This document shows positions 1 to 5,670 of a stretch of DNA of 5,670 bases, one piece after another; within the stretch, counting starts at the first letter, position 1, and the number at the start of each line of letters is the position of its first letter. The stretch is from Chloroflexota bacterium (GTDB lineage: Bacteria; Chloroflexota; Anaerolineae; UBA1429): positions 1 to 5,670 of the forward strand of contig JAAZBY010000268.1 in NCBI GenBank assembly GCA_012513595.1, written 5' to 3'. The notes beneath the pieces are model-generated. The model did not search any database. It was not told the DNA's origin and worked only from the letters and a program-made list of their open reading frames with translations. Both the position numbers and the translations under genes were made by a program.

Positions 1-899
<899 letters not shown>

Positions 900-914
900 T
901 CGTCCGCCACTTGC

Positions 915-931
915 CTCCGCGCCGCGCGGAG
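915..931 (+). other. GC-rich 7-bp hairpin between the two ABC genes
   Basis: CTCCGCG at 915-921 and CGCGGAG at 925-931 are perfect reverse complements around a 3-base loop. The stem lies between the stop of the first ABC gene (899) and the Shine-Dalgarno of the second (938-942), leaving that site free. No T-run follows (CCGTGTAGG), so it is not a convincing intrinsic terminator. It could protect the upstream message's 3' end or tune the ratio of the two subunits, but it may also be chance in GC-rich DNA. Confidence 0.35.
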
Positions 932-937
932 CCGTGT

Positions 938-942
938 AGGAG
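938..942 (+). promoter_or_regulatory. Shine-Dalgarno site fixing the GTG start of the second ABC gene
   Basis: AGGAG lies 7 bases before the GTG at 950. It supports that start over an in-frame TTG at 845, which would overlap the upstream gene by 55 bases and add 35 residues of Arg/Pro-rich sequence with no family resemblance. Confidence 0.8.
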
Positions 943-949
943 TGCACCC

Positions 950-2824
950 GTGGGATTCATCCTCGATGGGCTGGAGAGCGAGCCCTACGACCGCCAATAC
1001 TCCGACCGGGAGTTGGTCGGCCGCATACTGCGCTACATGCGGCCCTACCGGCGCGAGATGTTGATCGCCTCCCTGGCCATCTTTACCTCGTCGCTTCTGG
1101 ACGCCGGCATCCCCATCGCGATCGCCAAAACGATCGATCGCGTCGCCGGTCGCCTGGACCTCGGGATGGCCCTGTGGCTCTCGCTGGGCGTCCTGCTCCT
1201 CGCCTCGGGCGCCTGGCTGAGCAACTTTTTCCGCATGACCAACCTGGGCCAGGCCGTTGGCAACGTCGTCTGCCGGCTGCAGGCGGACGTCTTTGCCGCC
1301 ACCGCCCGGCACGATCTCTCCTTCTTTGACCAGGAACCCTCGGGCAAGATCGTCAGCCGCATCACGTCGGATACCCAGGCCTTTGGCGACACGGTGCACC
1401 TCGCGACCAGCCTGCTGAGCGAGGTGCTGGCCGTCGTCGTCATTGCCACGGTGCTGCTCACCATCAACGCGCGGCTTACCCTGCTGATGTTGGCCATGTC
1501 ACCCATCGTCTTTGGCATTGCCCTTAGCTTCCGGCGGGTGGCCCGCCGCGTCACGCTGCGCGCCCGGCGCATCCTGGCAGAGGTGAACGCCACCATCCAA
1601 GAGTCGGTCAGCGGCATCGCCGTGGGCAAGGGGTTCCGCCAGGAGGCGCGCCTCTACGCCGAGTTCGAGGCCCTCAACCGGCAGACCTACCGCGTCAACC
1701 TCGTGCGCGGCGTGGTCATGAACCTGATCTGGCCGGCGTTGCAGGGGTCCTTCGGCCTGGCCGTTGCCGTCGTCCTCTACTATGGCGGCCTGGGCGCCCT
1801 GGAGGGCACCGTGCCGGGCTCGGCGAACACGCCGTTCGGCCCGATCACCATCGGCGAGTGGTTCCTGTTCATGGAGGCGATGGGTTACTTTTGGTTCCCG
1901 ATGACGAGCATCGCCTCGTTCTGGTCCCAGTTCCAGGATGGCCTCTCCGCGGCGGAGCGCGTCTATTCCCTCATCGACGCCGAGCCGCAAGTAACCCAGC
2001 GCGATACTTTGCCCGTCGGGCGGCTGGCCGGCCAGATTGCCTTTGACGACGTGACCTTTGGCTACACCCCGGAGGAGGTAGTACTGCCCCATTTCTCCCT
2101 GACGGTCGCGCCGGGGCAGACCGTGGCCCTGGTGGGGCACACCGGCTCGGGCAAGACGAGCATTGCCCGCCTGTTGGCCCGCTTCTACGAGTTCCAGGCC
2201 GGCGAGATCCGCATCGACGGTCGGGACATACGCACCCTCGACCTGCGCCAGTATCGCGCCCAGCTCGGGCTGGTGCCCCAGTCTCCCTTCCTCTTTACCG
2301 GCACAGTGCGCGAGAACATCCGCTACAGCCGGCCAGGCGCGACGGACAGAGACGTCGAGGCGGCGGCCCGCCAGGTGGCCGGAGGCGCCTGGGTGGATGA
2401 CCTCAGCAACGGGCTCGGTACCGACGTGGGCGAGCGCGGCCAGCGCCTATCCATGGGGCAGAGGCAGCTGGTCGCCTTGGCGCGCGTCCTCCTGCAGGAC
2501 CCGGCCATCTTCGTGCTTGACGAGGCCACCTCCAACGTGGATCCCTTCACCGAGGTGCAGATCCAGGCCGGGCTGGAGACGGTGCTCCACGGGCGGACCT
2601 CGGTGGTCATCGCCCACCGCCTCTCGACCGTCGTGAACGCCACGCGCATCATCGTCCTGCAGGACGGCCGCATCATCCAGGAGGGCACTCACCGCGGGCT
2701 GTTGGCCTCCGGCGGGCACTATGCCGAGCTGTACAACACCTACTTTCGGCACCAGTCACTGGAGTACGTCGAGCAGTCGCGCGCCCTGCTCGCCGAGGCC
2801 GAGAGGCCGGACCCACCCGCCTGA
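950..2824 (+). CDS. ABC exporter half-transporter (catalytic-Glu subunit), complete
   Basis: A complete 624-residue type IV ABC exporter subunit (transmembrane domain fused to ATPase), normal length for the family. Six hydrophobic segments lie at roughly 37-60, 73-95, 148-172, 175-196, 256-279 and 302-326. The ATPase domain spans about 362-600: Walker A GHTGSGKT at 396-403, Q-loop Gln444 (LVPQS), an X-loop-like TDVGERG at 491-497, signature LSMGQ at 500-504, Walker B IFVLDE at 520-525 with catalytic Glu525, D-loop SNVD at 528-531, H-loop His556. The signature has Met for the usual first Gly, whereas Walker B is intact: the exact complement of the upstream protein, so the two should form one heterodimer with a single consensus ATP site. 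The GTG start is chosen for its AGGAG site at 7 bases. The loop between segments 5 and 6 (about 279-301) is longer than usual. A charged 24-residue tail follows the ATPase domain. The transported substrate is unknown; multidrug or lipid export is only a family-level guess. Confidence 0.95.
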   Translation: MGFILDGLESEPYDRQYSDRELVGRILRYMRPYRREMLIASLAIFTSSLLDAGIPIAIAKTIDRVAGRLDLGMALWLSLGVLLLASGAWLSNFFRMTNLGQAVGNVVCRLQADVFAATARHDLSFFDQEPSGKIVSRITSDTQAFGDTVHLATSLLSEVLAVVVIATVLLTINARLTLLMLAMSPIVFGIALSFRRVARRVTLRARRILAEVNATIQESVSGIAVGKGFRQEARLYAEFEALNRQTYRVNLVRGVVMNLIWPALQGSFGLAVAVVLYYGGLGALEGTVPGSANTPFGPITIGEWFLFMEAMGYFWFPMTSIASFWSQFQDGLSAAERVYSLIDAEPQVTQRDTLPVGRLAGQIAFDDVTFGYTPEEVVLPHFSLTVAPGQTVALVGHTGSGKTSIARLLARFYEFQAGEIRIDGRDIRTLDLRQYRAQLGLVPQSPFLFTGTVRENIRYSRPGATDRDVEAAARQVAGGAWVDDLSNGLGTDVGERGQRLSMGQRQLVALARVLLQDPAIFVLDEATSNVDPFTEVQIQAGLETVLHGRTSVVIAHRLSTVVNATRIIVLQDGRIIQEGTHRGLLASGGHYAELYNTYFRHQSLEYVEQSRALLAEAERPDPPA

Positions 2825-2837
2825 CCGCGCACCACGA

Positions 2838-2866
2838 CAAAGGGAGGGGCGCTGCCCCTCCCTTTG
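2838..2866. terminator. Bidirectional intrinsic terminator between convergent operons
   Basis: CAAAGGGAGGGGC at 2838-2850 pairs perfectly with GCCCCTCCCTTTG at 2854-2866 around a 3-base GCT loop, giving a 13-bp stem. It begins 13 bases after the ABC stop and lies 34 bases beyond the dipeptidase stop on the other strand. If the outer AAA/TTT pairs stay open, the tract after the GC core is T-rich in both directions (TTTGCTTCTGT on +, TTTGTCGTGGT on -). The T-tracts are interrupted, so efficiency is uncertain, but placement between two converging stops strongly supports a shared terminator. Confidence 0.85.
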
Positions 2867-2900
2867 CTTCTGTAGCCCGCCGGTGAGCCCGCTGGCGCCC

Positions 2901-3971
2901 CTACGACCAGGCGCGGCGGAACAGGTCCACCCAGTTGCGGTACATGATCTTCTCGACGTCCGCTTCGGTATAGCCGCGGGCACGCAACATGCCGGGCACG
3001 CGCTGCAGATCGTAGATGGTGTCCAGGTCCATGGGGGTCTGCTCGGTGCCGTAGCCACCGTCCAGGTCGCTGCCGATAGCAGCGTGGTCGGCGTTGCCGG
3101 CCAGCTGGCAGACGTGGTCGATGTGGTCCACCACGGCCTCCAGCGTCACCCCCGCCTGGGCCGGGGTCGTCTCACCGCGCACCCAGCCGGGGTAGAGCAT
3201 CCAGGCGTCCAACACCGCGCCGATCACGCCGCCCCGCGCAAAGATGGCCCGCAGCTGCTCGTCGGAGAACTGCCGGTCTCCCGGAACCAACGCACGGCAG
3301 TTGTTGTGGCTGGCCAGCAGGTGCCCGCGGAAGAGGTCCAGCGCCTCCCAGAAGGCCTGCTCGGCCAGGTGGCTGAGGTCGAGAATCATGCCCAGCCCAT
3401 CCATGATGCGCAAGAGCTCCCGCCCTTGTGCGGTGAATCCACCCTCTGTGCTCGTGCCGTGGGCGTACCCGCTTACGCCATAGTGGGCAGGCCCCACCAC
3501 GCGCAGGCCGTCGGCCCACCAGGATTCGGCCTGTGCCGGCCAGACCACCGGGTCGGCCCCCTCCATCGCCAGGATAAAGCCGAGGGGCTGGCTGGCGCTA
3601 TCCTGTAGCCAGCCTGACACGTGTTCGTCGAGGGCCTCGCGGTCGGCGATCATGCGCACCTTGCCGGCGGCCTCCAGCACGCGATAGTAGGCCAGCTGCC
3701 CCTGTGCCCACCCATAAGAGACCTCCTGGCTGGCCGCGCCGGGAAAGCCGGGCACATCGGTGGCGGGCCTGGCGGTGCGCTTGATCACCGTGGCCATGCA
3801 CAGGCCCACCTCGGCGCGGCGCAGTTCGGGGAGGGTCACGGTGCCCTTGGCACGCCCCTTCCCGGCCATGCTGGCCTCCCCGGCGCGCAGGTCGTACACG
3901 CCCAGGTTCAGGTCGCGGTTCCAGTCGATGGCGTTCATGGACAGGTCGAGGTGTCCGTCAAAGAGCAGCAT
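2901..3971 (-). CDS. M19-family (renal/membrane dipeptidase-like) metallohydrolase, divergent
   Basis: A complete 356-residue protein of the peptidase M19 family, zinc hydrolases that split dipeptides, often tolerating a C-terminal D-residue. By family position the metal ligands are all visible: His7 and Asp9 in DGHLDL, Glu137 in AMEGAD, His201 in DLSH, and His222 in ASHNNCRAL. Asp302 in GSDLDGG matches the catalytic Asp, and His163 in GPAHYG probably matches the substrate-binding His. The usual RNLSDEQ motif appears as RQFSDEQ (233-239). The metal motif starts at residue 5, so there is no room for a signal peptide and the enzyme is probably cytosolic, unlike the GPI-anchored animal enzyme. 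Substrate-side motifs diverge: LTH...N...DS reads VVGPAHYGVSGYAHG, and the C-terminal GGNFLR reads YRNWVDLF. The ATG has a GGGGAGG site 7 bases upstream. It lies 45 bases after the GH3 gene and probably shares its transcript. Family assignment is firm; dipeptidase activity is inferred. Confidence 0.92.
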   Translation of the reverse strand: MLLFDGHLDLSMNAIDWNRDLNLGVYDLRAGEASMAGKGRAKGTVTLPELRRAEVGLCMATVIKRTARPATDVPGFPGAASQEVSYGWAQGQLAYYRVLEAAGKVRMIADREALDEHVSGWLQDSASQPLGFILAMEGADPVVWPAQAESWWADGLRVVGPAHYGVSGYAHGTSTEGGFTAQGRELLRIMDGLGMILDLSHLAEQAFWEALDLFRGHLLASHNNCRALVPGDRQFSDEQLRAIFARGGVIGAVLDAWMLYPGWVRGETTPAQAGVTLEAVVDHIDHVCQLAGNADHAAIGSDLDGGYGTEQTPMDLDTIYDLQRVPGMLRARGYTEADVEKIMYRNWVDLFRRAWS

Positions 3972-3978
3972 GTACTAT

Positions 3979-3985
3979 CCTCCCC
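3979..3985 (-). promoter_or_regulatory. Strong Shine-Dalgarno site of the M19 gene
   Basis: Read on the - strand this is GGGGAGG, ending 7 bases before the ATG at 3971-3969. It settles the start codon and suggests efficient independent translation within a GH3-M19 transcript. Confidence 0.8.
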
Positions 3986-4016
3986 AAGCTATCGTGTGCG
4001 TCCGAGCACGCAAGGC

Positions 4017-5670
4017 TTACTCGGGCCGGTACGCCTTCCCGGAAAGAGTCACAGAGCCGGAAACGTGCGGGGCGCCCCCAGCCAGCGGCTGCCCCCCACC
4101 AACAGAGATGACGAACGCGCCCGGCTCCACGATGCGTCGGCCGTCGTCGTCGAACGCCGCCAGCTGCGCAGGCATGAGCACGAACTCTACCTGGCGCGCC
4201 TCACCTGCCGCCAGATGGATGCGCTGGAAGCCCTCCAGATGCCGGATCGGCACCGGGTACTGCGAGGCGACGTCGCTCACGTATAGCTGCACCACCTCGT
4301 CTCCGGAGCGGCCGCCGGTGTTCTTGACCGTTGCCCGCACCGTCACGCTGGCGTCCGTAGTGCCCTTTTCCGGGGTGATGACGAGGTCGCTGTAGGCGAA
4401 CGTCGTGTACGACAGCCCGTGGCCAAAGGGATAGAGCGGCTCCGCCTGCAAGAAGCGATAGGTGTGCCCGGCCATCATGGCATAGTCCTGAAAGTCGGGC
4501 AGCTGCTCCACCGACTTGTGGAACGTCACGGGCAGCTTGCCGCCCGGGTTATAGTCGCCAAACAGCACCTGGGCGATGGCCGTGCCCCCCTCCTCACCCG
4601 GATACCAGGCCTCCAGGATGGCGGCGGCGTGCTCCTGCGCCCAGTTCACGGCCAGCGCGCTGCCGTTGAGCAGCACCACCACCAGCGGTTTGCCCGTCGC
4701 GTGGAGCGCCTCGAGCAGCGCTTCCTGCACCCCGGGGAGAACGATATCGCTGCGGTCGGCGGGGCGGCCGGGGCCCTCCTCGCCTTCCACCGCCTGCGAG
4801 ATGCCCATGCAGGCGATTACCACGTCCGACTGGCGGGCTGCCTCGATCGCCGCGGCAAAGCCGTGGCGCTCCTCGCCCAGGATCTCGCAGCCCTTGGCGT
4901 AGCGCACCGCCACGCCGGCGCTGGCACGCGTGCGGATCCCCTCCAGCGGGGTGACCGCCTTGGAGGGCGTCCCGCTGTAGTTGCCCAGCAGCACGTCAAA
5001 GTCGTCGGCGTTGGGGCCCACCACGGCGATGGACCGCACGCTGGCAGCGAGCGGCAGGGCACCCTTGTCGTTCTTGAGCAGCACCATCGACTCGAGCGCC
5101 ACTTCGAGCGCCAGGCGACGATGCTCCGGGGTGTCGTTGGCCGTGATCGGGATTTGGGCGTAGGGCACCGCCTCGGGCGGGTCGAACATCCCCAGCCGGA
5201 AGCGCGTCCGGAACAGCCTTTTCAAAGAGACGTCGATGGTGGTCTCATCGATGAGCCCCTGGGCGACGGCCTTGCCCAGGAACGGGTAAGTGTTGCCGCA
5301 GTTCACGTCGCAACCGTTCTTGACGGCCAGCGCCGCGGCCTCCTCGGGCGTGTCGACGATCTTGTGGTGCATGAAAAAGTCGCGCACCGCCCAACAGTCC
5401 GAGACGACGTGCCCACCAAAGCCCCACTCTTCGCGGAGGATCTTTTGCAGCAGAGTCGGGCTGCCGCAGCAGACCTCGCCGTTGGTGCGGTTGTAGGCGC
5501 CCATCACCGACTCGACCTTGGCCTCACGCACCAAGGCCTCAAAGGCCGGCAAGTAGGTCTCGCGGAGGTCGCGCTGGTTGACGCGGGCGTCGAACTCGTG
5601 GCGCAACGCCTCCGGCCCGCTGTGCACGGCATAGTGCTTGGCGCAGGCGGCCACCTTCAGGTAGCGGGGA
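4017..5670 (-). CDS. Glycoside hydrolase family 3 beta-glucosidase/beta-xylosidase-like enzyme, N-terminus truncated
   Basis: The C-terminal 551 codons or so of a GH3 exo-glycosidase. The frame runs off the right edge: residues PRYLK precede the GTG at 5654-5652, matching the conserved strand before the KH motif, so that GTG is internal. Numbering from it: KHYAVHSGPE at 6-15, the YNRTNGEVCC loop at 54-63, and the expected nucleophile Asp86 in VVSDCWA (codon 5399-5397). The second alpha/beta domain follows, with EGEE at 290-293 before DRSDIVLPG (300-308), where GH3 acid/base Glu residues lie. WYPGEEGGTA (350-359), FGDYNPGGKLPVTF (365-378) and YPFGHGLSYTTF (408-419) lead to a fibronectin III-like C-terminal domain (about 437-515). 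The SDC and DVNCG motifs resemble the plant BXL/bacterial Xyl3A group, pointing to beta-xylosidase or beta-glucosidase activity. No PA14 insert is visible. Perhaps 150-200 residues are missing, so secretion cannot be judged. It is the upstream gene of the M19 pair. Confidence 0.94.
   Translation of the reverse strand, partial: PRYLKVAACAKHYAVHSGPEALRHEFDARVNQRDLRETYLPAFEALVREAKVESVMGAYNRTNGEVCCGSPTLLQKILREEWGFGGHVVSDCWAVRDFFMHHKIVDTPEEAAALAVKNGCDVNCGNTYPFLGKAVAQGLIDETTIDVSLKRLFRTRFRLGMFDPPEAVPYAQIPITANDTPEHRRLALEVALESMVLLKNDKGALPLAASVRSIAVVGPNADDFDVLLGNYSGTPSKAVTPLEGIRTRASAGVAVRYAKGCEILGEERHGFAAAIEAARQSDVVIACMGISQAVEGEEGPGRPADRSDIVLPGVQEALLEALHATGKPLVVVLLNGSALAVNWAQEHAAAILEAWYPGEEGGTAIAQVLFGDYNPGGKLPVTFHKSVEQLPDFQDYAMMAGHTYRFLQAEPLYPFGHGLSYTTFAYSDLVITPEKGTTDASVTVRATVKNTGGRSGDEVVQLYVSDVASQYPVPIRHLEGFQRIHLAAGEARQVEFVLMPAQLAAFDDDGRRIVEPGAFVISVGGGQPLAGGAPHVSGSVTLSGKAYRPE

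Noticed and set aside
2878..2897. Possible second hairpin (CGCCGG...CTGGCG) just past the M19 stop
   Set aside because: Only 6 bp including one G-T pair on the + strand, which becomes a C-A mismatch in the - strand RNA; no T-tract. Probably chance.
2721..3608. Long + strand open frame of 295 codons across the dipeptidase region
   Set aside because: It lies antisense to a clear M19 gene with all catalytic motifs, overlaps the end of the ABC gene and crosses the terminator. It is an artefact of few stops in GC-rich DNA.
3972..4016. Promoter or terminator in the GH3-M19 gap
   Set aside because: The 45 bases hold the M19 ribosome site and a weak 5-bp stem (TGCGT/ACGCA on the - strand) without a T-run; no -35/-10 pair is recognisable.
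3621..4395. Overlapping + strand open frames spanning the M19 start and GH3 end
   Set aside because: They cross both genes on the opposite strand, lack family motifs and look like GC-bias shadows.

Overview
The window looks like bacterial chromosome from a GC-rich organism (about 65% G+C by eye). Reading frames are strongly GC-biased at third positions, gaps are short, and Shine-Dalgarno sites are of the AGGAG/GGAGG type. Gene content (a heterodimeric ABC exporter pair, a plant-BXL-like GH3 glycosidase, and a cytosolic M19 dipeptidase homologue) would fit a Chloroflexota bacterium of the Anaerolineae/Caldilineae type. That assignment is a guess from protein style, not from any marker gene. 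I see no rRNA, tRNA, CRISPR, transposase or phage gene.

Layout: two two-gene blocks point toward each other. On the + strand, positions 1-899 hold the C-terminal part of one ABC exporter half-transporter (its N-terminus is off the left edge). It is followed after 50 bases by a complete second half-transporter at 950-2824. On the - strand, read right to left, positions 5670-4017 hold a GH3 beta-glucosidase/beta-xylosidase-like enzyme (its N-terminus is off the right edge). It is followed after 45 bases by a complete M19-family dipeptidase homologue at 3971-2901. The blocks converge on a 76-base gap holding a perfect 13-bp hairpin (2838-2866) that can act as a terminator for both strands.

The two ABC proteins almost certainly form one heterodimer. 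The first has an Asp in place of the Walker B catalytic Glu but an intact LSGGQ signature. The second has the catalytic Glu but an altered signature, LSMGQ. Paired head to tail they give one consensus and one degenerate ATP site, as in the BmrCD and TM287/288 class. The GH3 and M19 genes are probably co-transcribed. The glycosidase would release sugars from plant-type or other beta-linked oligosaccharides. The M19 protein has all the family metal ligands but divergent substrate-side motifs, so its substrate is open. I see no strongly novel system here; the most useful leads are the complementary ABC-site degeneracy, the divergent M19 enzyme and its pairing with GH3.
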